Origin: Arthrinium phaeospermum
Lineage: Eukaryota > Ascomycota > Sordariomycetes > Amphisphaeriales > Apiosporaceae
DNA: 64,000 nt
Direction of reading: 5' to 3'
Assembly: GCA_006503535.1 (NCBI GenBank)
Contig: QYRS01000001.1
Coordinates: 2,728,001 to 2,792,000 of the forward strand
Positions 1-10,425 of the stretch are shown one piece after another. Under the pieces are notes generated by a model. It ran no database searches, was not told where the DNA came from, and was given only the letters and a program-made list of their open reading frames with translations. A program made the translations under genes and the position numbers. Numbering within the stretch: the stretch's first letter is position 1; each line of letters starts with the position of its first letter.

Positions 1-410
1 ACTGCATGAAACCCCAACGAAACTGAAGGCACTCGGAGCACCCTCCTCTGTACCCCCTGACGACCCCTGCAACACGAATTCGCAAACTCGGGATGGCACC
101 CATGGCACCCTGCCTTCGTGCAAGGGTATGCAGCGCCGGGGCTGTCGGCTCACCTGGTGGAATCTTATTAAGTCCCCATCGTCTCACTGCCGGACCTCAG
201 TCTGCCACTCAATGTCGCCGGACTATTTTGATTAGCAGCAACCGCAGTGCGAGTTTACATACCCAATCTGGTGATCAGTGGTGTCATTCGAATAAGCAAT
301 CTAGCCATTCCTTCCCTAGTCCTCCCGAAGCTTTGTTGAGCAAGCTGGATTGGAAAGCTTCGTCGGCACCCCCTCCTCCTTTTCTGCACCACCCCCATCC
401 CATCCGTCCA
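1..410. other. Upstream region and 5' leader of the malic enzyme gene
   Basis: No separate gene is visible. An in-frame ATG exists at 93, but the residues it would add are low in similarity to anything expected and lie before the methionine at 411, so this stretch is read as promoter and 5' UTR. A short pyrimidine-rich tract precedes the chosen start. Confidence 0.5.
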
Positions 411-2740
411 ATGGCGCTGAACAACAACGCCGCAACCTACAGCACCATTAGCTCGCCGTTGTCAACACCGCGCTCCCAATCCCCGGCATCCATCTTTTCT
501 GGTCGGGCTTCCCACACATCTACTATATCCACCAACAAACGCATGTCTATATCTTCCCGGAGATCCCTCTCCCAATTCAACCCAATGTCTTCAGTCAACA
601 CCCAAGCTATACAAGAACGCATGAAGATGGCATCCCTAGACGGTCTCAGAGGTTACGCACAGAACCACTACGGCGAAGTTCACCAATACGTCAAGACGGA
701 ATACGTCCCCAAGTCACAAGCCACTGGCTTCCAGATCCTCCGCGAACCCTCGTGGAACAAAGGTAACCAACAAACCCTATCCCGAACTCTCGCCTTCCTG
801 CCGAGTGAGGGCGCTGGCCTATAACATGCTGACCCAACCTGCCTCCCTCGCTCTCCAGGCACTTCTTTTACACCAGACGAACGTGTATCCAAGAACCTCA
901 CCGGCCTCATTCCCCACGCCATGGAAGACGTAGAGACCCAAGTTGCACGATGCATGCACATGATCAACACTAGGTCGACTCCCATCGACAAGTACTTGTA
1001 TCTGTCGTCGCTCAAGGACACCAACACCGACCTGTTCTACCGTGTCCTGATCGACAATGTTAGGGACCTCATGCCTCTGGTCTACACGCCCACCATTGGC
1101 GATGTCTGCTTGCAGTACTCTTCCCTGTACACCCGCCCAGAGGCTCTGTACATCTCCATCAAGCAGCGAAAGTCCATTCGCACGATCCTGAAGAACTGGC
1201 GCTACTCCAGTCCCAAGATTTGCGTCGTGACTGACGGTTCCCGTATCCTGGGTCTTGGTGATCTTGGTATCAACGGCGTTGGCATCTCTGTAAGTACAAA
1301 AAGCCCTTTCCCGACAAAGTGACTGCCAATCCGTTGCACTGCATGTGCACCAATATGCGAGGCTCACTTAGCACGTGAGCCAAGTATAGCGTGCATATGC
1401 ACTTCGCCAATGGCGCGGTTTTCGCATTGATTCGCTCCAAAGCGTAGGGCTGCATCACTAACTAGCCATCCCCAGATTGGCAAGCTGGCCTTGTACACTG
1501 GAGCTGCGGGTATCCACCCTGAGGAGACCCTGCCTATTGTGCTCGACTGCGGTACTGCCAACGAGACCAACCTCAAGGACCCGTTCTACCTTGGTCTCCG
1601 TGCCCAGCGTCCCTCTGTCGCAGAGCAGCAGTCGTTCATGGACGAGTTCATGGAGGCTGTGAACGATGTCTTCCCCGAGATGGTTGTTCAGTTCGAGGAC
1701 TTCGAGACCGAGAAGGCCTTCAACTACCTGACCCGCTACCGCAACAAGTACAAGTGCTTCAACGACGACATCCAGGGAACTGGTGCCGTCGTCCTGGGAG
1801 GGTAAGCCATTTCAACCCGCCAAACGGTTGTATTGTATCCATTTCTAACCCCTCTCTGTGTAGATACATTGGAGCTGTCAACCTGTCTGGTGTACCCATC
1901 GAGGAGCAGCGTCTGGTCTTCATGGGCGCTGGATCCGCTGGTGTTGGTGTCGCCAAGCAGCTGGTCGAGTTCTACACCCGCCAAGGCCTCACCGAAAAAG
2001 AGGCCAAGGAGAAGTTCTGGCTGGTCGACACCAAGGGTCTCGTGACCGCCGACCGCGGTGACCGTCTCGCTGAGCACAAGAAGTACTTCGCCCGCGTCGA
2101 CAACAATGGCCACCAGTTCCGCACTCTGGAGGAGGTCATTGAGTACGTCCGACCTTCGGCCCTGGTTGGTTTGACTGCCACCTTCGGCGTCTTCACCGAG
2201 TCTGTCGTCCGCGCCCTCAAGGCCTCGGTCGACTCTGGCGGTGTTGGCCGCCGCCCCATCTTGTTCCCCCTGAGCAACCCCCTTACTAAGGCCGAGTGCA
2301 CGTTTGAACAAGCCATTCAATGGACGGAAGGCACCGCAATCTTCGCCTCGGGCTCTCCTTTCCAGCCCCTGTCTCTCAAGTCGAGCGAGGGATCGGTGAC
2401 GTACCACCCCAACCAGGGTAACAACGTCTACGTCTTCCCCGGTCTGGGTCTGGGTGCCATCCTGGCCAAGGCCACCAGGATCACGGACGACATGGTGTAC
2501 ACGTCTGCGGCCTCGCTGTCGGAGACTCTGGATGCCGAGGAGATTGCGAGCGGCCTGATCTACCCCAAGATCGAGAGAGTCCGTGAAGCCAGCGTCGTCG
2601 TCTGCCGCGAGGTGATGAAGGCGGCTCGTCGTGAGGGCGTCAGTGCCCTGCCCGAAGAGCAGTGGGTTGAGTGGGAGGAGTGGGGTGATGTCGCCCTGAC
2701 TAAGTGGATTAAGAGCCACGTCTACGATCCCCTCAAGTAG
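411..2740 (+). CDS. NAD-dependent malic enzyme (malate to pyruvate + CO2)
   Basis: Oxidative decarboxylation of malate to pyruvate with NAD(P)H production; in fungi the NAD enzyme is usually mitochondrial. Four exons (411-762, 859-1289, 1476-1801, 1864-2740) with GT-AG introns join in frame to 661 residues, the usual fungal length. Visible family motifs are the malic N-domain YTPTIGDVCLQYSSLYTRPE, the LGDLGINGVGIS/IGKLALYTGAAGI stretch across the second intron, NDDIQGTGAVVLGG before the third, the Rossmann loop GAGSAG at residues 391-396, and FPLSNPLTKAECT followed by GTAIFASGSPF. The Ser-rich N-terminus (about residues 1-60) has little acidic content and could be a mitochondrial presequence, which is inference. 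NAD versus NADP preference cannot be settled by eye. No frameshift is seen. Confidence 0.95.
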
Positions 2741-4001
2741 AAGTCGTGATTGATTGATCATGTATGGCGTTAATGGTGTGTGTATTCTTTTCGTCGGACC
2801 AATCTTTGGCTGGTCACTGCCTCTAGGAAGAGAAGAGGCTTTACACGATATCCCGGTTACGATTACGGTCTTGGAGACGCTTGGTTCGTCGGCCAGCAAT
2901 GAATCCTGAACACAGCTTGGAGAAGCAGGTTATGGCATAATTAGAGCCTCGGTAGAGAAGGTTTTCAAAATAGAGCACCGTCAGATGAAGAATAATCAGT
3001 CATTTTTTATTGCCTTACATTGCCTGTTCCATTACTGAGTATTACCGTGTGTGCAATATGTCGGCTGTGTGATGATCCTGTTCATATACTCTCATCGAAG
3101 ATGGCTAGGTTGTAGAACGACTACTTCAGGTAGCTGTCGAGTGTGTTTATCTGTTTATGTTTATCAGCGGTGGCCGGATTACATAAGAGTCGCATCGCAG
3201 CTTCCTTCCCTTATGGCTTCCGACCTTCTGTCCCGACCAGCACGTCATCACTGTGTTATCCTTCCGGTCTCGGGCACTAATCCCCCATCCTCCCCCGGCT
3301 CGGCGAACGCCCTACAGACTGCAGGCTGCAGACAATACCGCATACCTACTCCCCACCCGGGGTTCTGTGGGTCCGTCTTCCTAGGTAGCTTGCACTGCGA
3401 GGGAGAGGGGCAAATGGGGGACAGGAGAGAGATGACCGGAATATGTTCTCGTAAGACGTTGATATATTCGCCCAGATTGCGATGGCCTCCTCCGCAACCC
3501 ATTGGCCTGGATACTGGAACCGGCTCCCCTCTCTATATTTCTTCAACGGCTGCTGCAGGCATTCTCGTTGGGGTGGTTCGATCAGTACGAAATAATACCC
3601 TGCGCGTGTACATACACTCGGCTCGCGACTCGGCTTTATTCGCTCCACCACGCGGAGATCTCATCCCACGCAGTAACCAGGGTCCGTTAGCTCACGCTTT
3701 CCCTTCCCCAGATGCTGGGCAACGCCAACTAACTCATCCTACATACCCGCGCGGGTTCATTCCCCGGATTTTTTCACTCCTCCCATCTGCCCACCGGTGG
3801 CCAATCTCACTCTTGGCTTGCTTTTATTTCATTTTTTTCTCCGTCTCATGGTAAATCTTCCGTTCTCTTTTTCGAGGTACTTGGTTCTCTTGGCTCTTTG
3901 CCCAGGTCTTGCCTCTTGGACCGTATTAGTGCGCGCATCGGGTGCTGGCTTCCGTCACCGGGCCGGTCCGCTCCGATACATACTATACTGTCCATGGGAC
4001 C
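2741..4001. other. Intergenic region between malic enzyme and MFS transporter
   Basis: No supported gene. Open frames here have no recognisable motif and low-complexity composition. The last few hundred bases are pyrimidine-rich and probably carry the promoter and 5' UTR of the transporter. Confidence 0.4.
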
Positions 4002-5808
4002 ATGGCGGTGAACAATAACTCAGAGAAGCCAGCGAGGGCTACGGGCTCCGTCTCATCGTCGCTGGGTCGCGGGTCTAGCGACGACGACGTCGGAGTGACG
4101 ACGGCGGCAGCGGCAGATATGGAGCGCGATGTCGAGAAAAAGTCTGTCGAGGTGGCCCCTGAGCTGCCGCCACCTACCGGCAACATCGGCGGCGCGCTTG
4201 GCCCGGACGCAAGGGAGACTGGGGCCGCCGCATCCCGGACTCGATCCAGGGGTTCTTCGACGCGATCAAGAGCCCTGAGTGTTGTGCCGCGCTCGCATAG
4301 AAGGGGATTGTTCGCGCAGCTGGCCTTGGTTCCTGAGGTGAACCGCCCCTTTGATTATTCCAACAAAGTCAAGTGGACCATCACCATCTTCGTGGCGATT
4401 GCCGCCGCCGCCGCTCCCCTGGGATCGGCCATCTTCTTCCGTAGGTACTATCTATGACTGTGAACGGACGCGCATCCTTGGCGACATGGGCTAATAATAC
4501 GTTTCTCAGCTGCGCTGCCGCCATAACGAGGGATTTCGGAGTGTCTTCTACCATAGTCAACCTGTCGGTGGCCTTTTACATGTTGAGCATGTCCATTCCC
4601 CTTGTGGTGGTCATCTTTCTCCGAGACGCTGGGGCGCCGGACCATTTATTTGTCTCCTTTGCACTGAATGTGGTGTTTCTCATTGGCGGGTTCAGCGTCA
4701 ATATCGCCATGCTCATCGTCTTCCGGATCCTCGCCGGCGGGGCGTCGGCAAGCGTGCAGGCCGTGGGCGCGGGCACCATCTCCGACATCTGGGAGCCACG
4801 GGAGCGAGGGGGGGGCTATGGGCATGTTCTACCTGGGTCCCCTGATGGGCCCGCTCCTGGCACCCATCATCGGGGGCGTGCTGGCCGAGGCGTTTGGTTG
4901 GCGCAGTACGCTGTGGTTTCTCACTGCGTTCGGTGCCGTGGTCTTCGTCTTGATCCTGTTCGCCCTGCCGAGACTCTCCCAATCAAGAAGCCGGCAGCCG
5001 TGGACAGCAGCCCGCGTCCTGCCGAGGGAGCAGAGCTGTCCCGCGTGTCGACGACTCGGTCCGTCCAAGTGCGGACGAAAAAGATCGCCAAGTCCCTCAA
5101 GCGCTTCTTCATCGACCCCCTTCAGGTGGTCACGTACCTGCGATTTCCGGCCGTGGCCATCACCGTCTACTACGCGTCCATCACGTTTGGGGCGTGTACG
5201 TGCTCAACGTCTCGGTCCAGTCGGCCTTCTCCGAGCCGCCATACGGCTATTCGTCCATCATCGTCGGCCTCTTGTACCTGCCCAGCTCCCTCGGCTACTT
5301 TGTGGCCTCCCTGCTGGGCGGCCGGTGGATCGACCGCATCATGATCCGGGCGGCGGAGAAGGCCGGCCGCTACGACGACGCGGGCCGGCTGATACCTGCC
5401 CGAGGACCGCATGCGCGAGAACGCCTGGATCTCGGCGACGCTGTTCCCGGGCGCGCTGGTCTGGTACGGCTGGTCGGTCCAGCACGGCGTCCACTGGATC
5501 GTCCCGGCATCGCCAAATTCTTCTTCGGCCTCGGCAGCATGCTCGTCTTCAGCGCCGCCACCACGATGCTGACCGAGTTCATGCCGCGCCGCAGCAGCAG
5601 CGGCGTCGCCCTCAACAACTTCGTCCGCAACATCTTCAGCTGCACCGGCGGCGTCATCGGCCAGCCCCTCATCAACGCCATGGGCCACGGCTGGCTCATG
5701 ACCATGCTCGGTCTCATCGCCTGGCTGAGCGGCAACGTCTGCATCTGGCTGCTCCGGAGGAACAGCCGGGAGTGGCGGGCGCAGATGGATAAGGCGCTGA
5801 ACCAATGA
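4002..5808 (+). CDS. MFS multidrug transporter, DHA1/Qdr-Dtr type, broken by at least eight frameshifts
   Basis: Proton-coupled efflux carrier of the plasma membrane, by family. The ATG at 4002 opens a ~120-residue Ser/Thr-rich cytosolic tail, then the first helix; an intron is read at 4441-4509. Family hallmarks appear one after another but in alternating frames: ITRDFGVSS, FPLWWSSFSETLGRRT, LAGGASASVQAVGAGTISDIWEPRER, MGMFYLGPLMGPLLAPIIGG, LPETLPIKKP, the long central cytosolic loop, SIIVGLLYLPSSLGYF and a C-terminal half ending KALNQ. Frame changes are needed near 4516-4522, 4595-4602, 4648-4652, 4808-4815 (run of eight G), 4968-4971, 5188-5193, 5393-5401 and 5502-5507. Nearly all are one-base changes at homopolymers. 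It is either a pseudogene or, more likely, a poorly sequenced stretch; no internal stop is seen apart from those caused by the shifts. Convergent with the transcription factor at 7.4-10.4 kb. Confidence 0.8.
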
Positions 5809-7433
5809 CGAACATCCCCGGCTCAGCCGAAAACAAATATGGACGACGATATTACCGTGCGGGAGGACTAAACGTTCCTGGCGCAGCGTCGTTGGGAAAA
5901 TAACGACGCATGAGGGACGATGGATCATGGACGAATGACGAATGGCAGACTACGCATCCTATGAATTGCATAATGCACCCAGATACTGGGAAGGAAAGCG
6001 CCCCCTTTTTCTTTCGTGGCTATATCTGGAAGGAAAAGATGGGTTCTAGATGATAACTATATCGAAACTGACCTGACTCGATATGTGTCCTACTCCTATG
6101 AGATAAGGACTAGAGATTAGCTTTGCCTGTACTCCAAGTTGACTGCTATCAGTATCAGAATACATATACATCAGTCCCAGTGCATATCGAACAGACTCTA
6201 GGCGTACACACGTAAGTGTTCAGCGAGTTGGAAACCGTACCACGGAGGTATGCGAATAGCAGTCGACGGCCAGAACACACCGATAGGACAACGAAAAGAA
6301 AACCACAGTTGCACATGTATACTTTTTAGACACTTAACGAACCATATCCGGATTTTGTTATTTAGCTGACACATTACACACTAACACACATTGCTTTCTT
6401 TCTTCTTCATCATCAAATGGCTCAAGCTTCCTCATTTCGCCCCCCTTCTCCCGGGCCACCCGCGCTCCCTGGCCCCATGCACACACAAATTCAATCATCC
6501 ACCTTGTCCCCATCCATGCCTCTATATACTTTCGCTGCGAATACGCCAGCAAGACAAACGAACACGCCGTGATCAATGTCTCATCGTCAACAAACGACAC
6601 GATCCACACCGCACGCACAAACACACACATAATAATTATCAGACCAAAGGCTCAACGCTATTGACCATGATGCCAAACCTCGGTAAGAGATGAAAAGCTC
6701 AGCATACCTGCCATGGAAGCAGAGAAGAACAGGAAAGAGGAAATGGAAACAGGAAGTTGCACATGTATTTGCAAACCCAGAGAAACGATGCTTCTAGTGT
6801 TGCCAATGCCCAAGTCCCAGAACGAGATATAGAAAAAAAAGAAAGGAGGCATGGAGGGGGTAGCCGATGCGCCGCCTTCCAACAGTGCTTCCGCGCCTGG
6901 CAAAGCACACATTGGAAACATGAAAACGCCCTTCGTGTCCTGATCTTGCCCTCGGGGGGGTATATCTAAATAGGAAATCGGCCGTAATAATCTTTCAAAG
7001 ATTTTGTGGATGCTGAGGTGCCAATGCCCAAGTCCCAGAACGAGATATAGAAAAAAAGAAAAGGAGGCATGGAGGGGAGTAGCCGATGCGCCGCCTTCCA
7101 ACAGTGCTTCCGCGCCTGGCAAAGCACACACTCATTGGAAACATGAAAACGCCCTTCGTGTCCTGATCTTGCCCTCGGGGTGGTATATCTAAATAGGAAA
7201 TCGGCCGTAATAATCTTTCAAAGATTTTGTGGATGCTGAGGGGTTGTTGGTAGATCGGACATCCCCCTAGCATCTCATATGAATTCCAGTCAAATATGCT
7301 CGTAAATACTCCGTTTCGTGACTCATTGCGTTGATAGTAATGCACAGCTGGCATTTTCAGGGAGCAAGATGCGTTCCACAAGGCAGGCCAAAGGTAATAT
7401 GCCTTACCTAGGGAAACCCTTGGGTTGACAAGG
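5809..7433. other. Convergent intergenic region between transporter and transcription factor
   Basis: Holds the 3' flanks of two convergent genes and a two-copy tandem duplication at 6801-7241, annotated separately. No coding region is supported; the overlapping open frames on both strands are repeats of the same duplicated bases. Confidence 0.5.
6801..7241. repeat. Tandem duplication, two ~220-bp copies
   Basis: Copy 1 is 6801-7018 and copy 2 is 7019-7241. Both start TGCCAATGCCCAAGTCCCAG and end TTTGTGGATGCTGAGG. They differ by homopolymer length (A run near 6830 versus 7050, G runs near 6855 and 6955 versus their partners) and by a small CACT-like insertion. The unit has no gene-like content and lies between two convergent genes. 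A true local duplication or an assembly artefact are both possible. Confidence 0.85.
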
Positions 7434-10425
7434 TTACACAGCCACGGCCTTTGTGATGCCGCAACTGTTACTCTCCTTACTGCCCGGGATGATGGCCCAC
7501 GGCACCATTCTCGAATCGGGTAGGACGCCGCCGCTGATCTCGGCCCATTCCCAATCCAAAGCCGTTGGTAGTTGCCATAGGTCTTGCGGCAGCAATGGTT
7601 GGAAGCCGCCTGCGGGATTCTGCATAGGCGGCGAAGGGAGTGCCTGCCCAAACCCTGTCAACTCAGCGAAGTTGTTGAAGTCGGGTGTGTCGTAGGTCGG
7701 GCCTGTGCTGGGATAGTCCTGAGGCCAGCCATCCTGCCCGTCCCGTGGTGCCTGGCCGTTCGAAGACGCGGCGGTGTTCATGGGGCTGTACTGGTTGCTG
7801 GTCGAGAAAGTACCGGAGACGACTGTGCATACCCTGATTAAAGTGCGACTTCGGGGTGGCGACAGACGACGGTGGCCGCGGCGTAGTAGTGGCTTGGGCG
7901 TTGTTGCTGGGATTAGGCCGAGCCGGGTCATGGCTCTTTCTCTTCCGCCGCGCTGGCCCCTCCTTCTCCATCTTGTCGATCACCACCTTGGCGCTCAAAT
8001 TCCGAGCAGACGCCGAGCATACGGTGGACACCGCCAGTCTCTGCTTCGTGGCCCAGGGTGGATAAGAAGGTCACCACCATGTTCATGAGCTTCGCGTCCG
8101 ACCTGGCACGAGGATCGACAGGGTTCTGCAGGATATTCCCGAACAGGGTGACTAGAGCCGTGACCGGGAAGTATAGAACGAGCCTGGGATAATTAGCGGA
8201 TAGGGTCAATGACATGGACAAGAGCAACTTGACTCACCATACGACTTGGTAATCGCCCTGCGGGACATATTTGAGAAGCGAAATGGTGGCTCTTGCAGCG
8301 GACGCGCAAAGCGCAGCCGACGAAAAGACCCGAGGATTTAGCGGTTTTGTGTTGAGTCCCTGAATCGCGTAGTTCGACAGGCGGTTTGTCCAATAACCTC
8401 GGTGGACCGACATGCGGTGAATCGTCGTCATACAGTTGTAGTAGGAGAAATGCAGCATCACCACATGGAGTATGAGCGGTGTGTGTGAAGCCTTGATGTC
8501 ATGCTCGGGGCGGAAGTCGATGGGGATGTTGTCTTTCCAGTCCTCCAGCTCCTTGTCGAGCTCACCGATAGTCTGCAACAACTCGCCCTCGGACAGCTTC
8601 TGGGCCTTTACCGAGTACAACCGCTTGTATACGCGACTCTCGACTGTTGTTAGTTCGCACATGACTCGGAACAGGTTCATCTTGCCCTTCCCGTCGGCCA
8701 GGGGAATGTTGCCAATGTTGTCCTCTGGGTCTGCGTCTGGGAGTTCGACGTTCATGTCATCGTCGTCCTGGGCTGGCGGCCGTCCGAGCGCAAACAGAGG
8801 TCCTTGTCCAGCATGTAGGCAATCCAGAAAACCCGTTTCCTCTGCTCGATCTCGACGGGGAGGAAAGAAGGCTGCGGGTTCGGCGTTCCCTGCATAAAAG
8901 AAGCCATTCCACACAAGGCTTGAACACTCAGTAGATCCGTATTGCGCATAGTAAGCTCTGGGAAGACAGCCATGGCGTCTTCATGTACGCCCATGCTTTG
9001 CTATCCTCCTCCTCCGGCACCAGCTTGCTCATGACGCGGAGGCGATGGGCCGTTGCCAGAGCGACATTCAGACTAGCCCACCACCCGGAGCCTTCGTAAG
9101 GGTCATTCGAGTATTGCCGTTCGACCAGATGCATGAAGGTCGGCTGATGGAACAGCGGGAACATGCAGTTGAAGTTCTCGAAATAGTCCTTGAGCAGGGA
9201 TAGGGCCTCGGGCTTGGGTGGCAGGGGCCGGAAGACTCTCCGGTGGAACAGGTCGCTAAAAATCTCCGGCTTCCAATGATTCCACTTGTGATCGTCGATG
9301 GAAACTTCCGATATCTCCGAAAAGGAGTTGTCGCCCGTCTTCTCGTTGACCCACTGGATACCCTTGGCGAAAAGATTGAGAAACCAGATGACGAGCCAAT
9401 GTATCTCGTCTCGCCTGATTGGTTAGTGACAAGAGGACACATCAGCTCCGACAGATGTTCAACATCGTCGCCCTTCTTCTCCGGCTCCTTTTCCTTTTGC
9501 TTTTCCGAGGGTGCAATAGAAGGCCTCCTTCTATCATCTCTATAGGTTCAGGCGAGGTCAGCTCTGAGGGGTGGATGCAGCGTCGTTTTGGCCGGAAGTT
9601 GCTTGCGACGGAGGTGGGATTCGACTGCGCAGCCTGTGAAGCTCGTCGCGACTGCTCCGTCTTTTCCGCCAAGCGCTTCTCCAGAGTCCCCAGGTCCGTA
9701 GCCTCGTCATCATCGCCAAGCAGGCCTTGATAGATAGTATTTGTCAGCTCTGACCAAAATATATGTATGACGTGTGTGACACCACGCGGTAAGAGGCCCG
9801 GTCGCACAAGGCGAGGTAGCTGAGGACCGGAAACAGGAACATACGACCCAGGCGGTTCTCCAGGCCTTCGATATACTTGGCGCTGCGAGGCAATCAGCGT
9901 GAGCGCAAATCCAGACGGGCGGCAGGTCGAGGGAGGCAGCACTTACCCTTTGGGTGGATTTCGCTTCTTCTCGACCTGGGTGAAGACGCAGTCCGTCTTG
10001 TAATTGATGCAGTGTGCAGGCTGGATTTCGCTTCTTCTCGACCTGGGTGAAGACGCAGTCCGTCTTGTAATTGATGCAGTGTGTGCAGGCTGGCAGCTTT
10101 CCATCGCACTTGATCTTCTTTTTCCGGCACATGTCACAAGCCTACGTGCGTACAATCAGTGTCAGCTCCTCGGCATATGAAAGTGCGCCCCCGAAGGCTC
10201 AAGTAGAGGGACGGTGCCTGCTCACTCTTGCGATCCTCCTCTTGGCCTCGTTCTCGTCGCCCATCAGCGAGCTCGGGTCGAAGCCCATCTGCAGGTCTGG
10301 CGGCATCACCGGCATGCCGTCGTGGATATAAGTTCCGAATATTGGGGCGGCTGGTTGGCCAACTGGGGAGGGGGCATTCCATGGACGTGGAAACCCCCCG
10401 GATCGACTCGAAGGTGATCCATCAT
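7434..10425 (-). CDS. Zn2Cys6 fungal transcription factor with fungal-specific regulatory domain, broken by frameshifts
   Basis: Nuclear DNA-binding regulator by family; target genes unknown. The likely start is the ATG at 10425, giving [12 protein letters not shown]. An intron at 10225-10142 separates KRRIAR from the zinc cluster [29 protein letters not shown], which has all six cysteines and is followed by the basic linker [10 protein letters not shown]. Further introns are visible (GTAAGTGC after the linker; GTGAGTC after YQVVW near 8237). The middle homology region has [58 protein letters not shown] and a Gln/Pro/Asn-rich C-terminus. Reading it through needs frame changes near 10335, 9540-9550, 9360-9365, 8976-8980, 8773-8780, 7987-7995 and 7828-7836, plus removal of a 67-bp duplication in the zinc cluster. 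Exon borders are therefore approximate. Confidence 0.8.
9955..10090. repeat. 67-bp tandem duplication inside the zinc-cluster exon
   Basis: Copy 1 is 9955-10021 (67 bases); copy 2 is 10022-10090 (69 bases, with one extra GT). Both begin TGGATTTCGCTTCTTCTCGA. The duplicated bases encode the second half of the zinc cluster and the basic linker. Because 67 is not a multiple of three, the duplication by itself breaks the reading frame directly after the DNA-binding domain. Confidence 0.9.

Noticed and set aside
93..410. N-terminal extension of malic enzyme from the ATG at 93
   Set aside because: The added ~106 residues are Cys/Ser/His-rich without family likeness, and the 661-residue form already matches the usual length.
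1736..2899. 387-codon open frame antisense to the malic enzyme
   Set aside because: It lies entirely opposite a well-supported gene with strong codon bias, which commonly leaves an open antisense frame; no motif is present in its translation.
6757..7192. Small ORFs on both strands repeating the same peptide
   Set aside because: They come from the tandem duplication and do not indicate a repeated protein gene.
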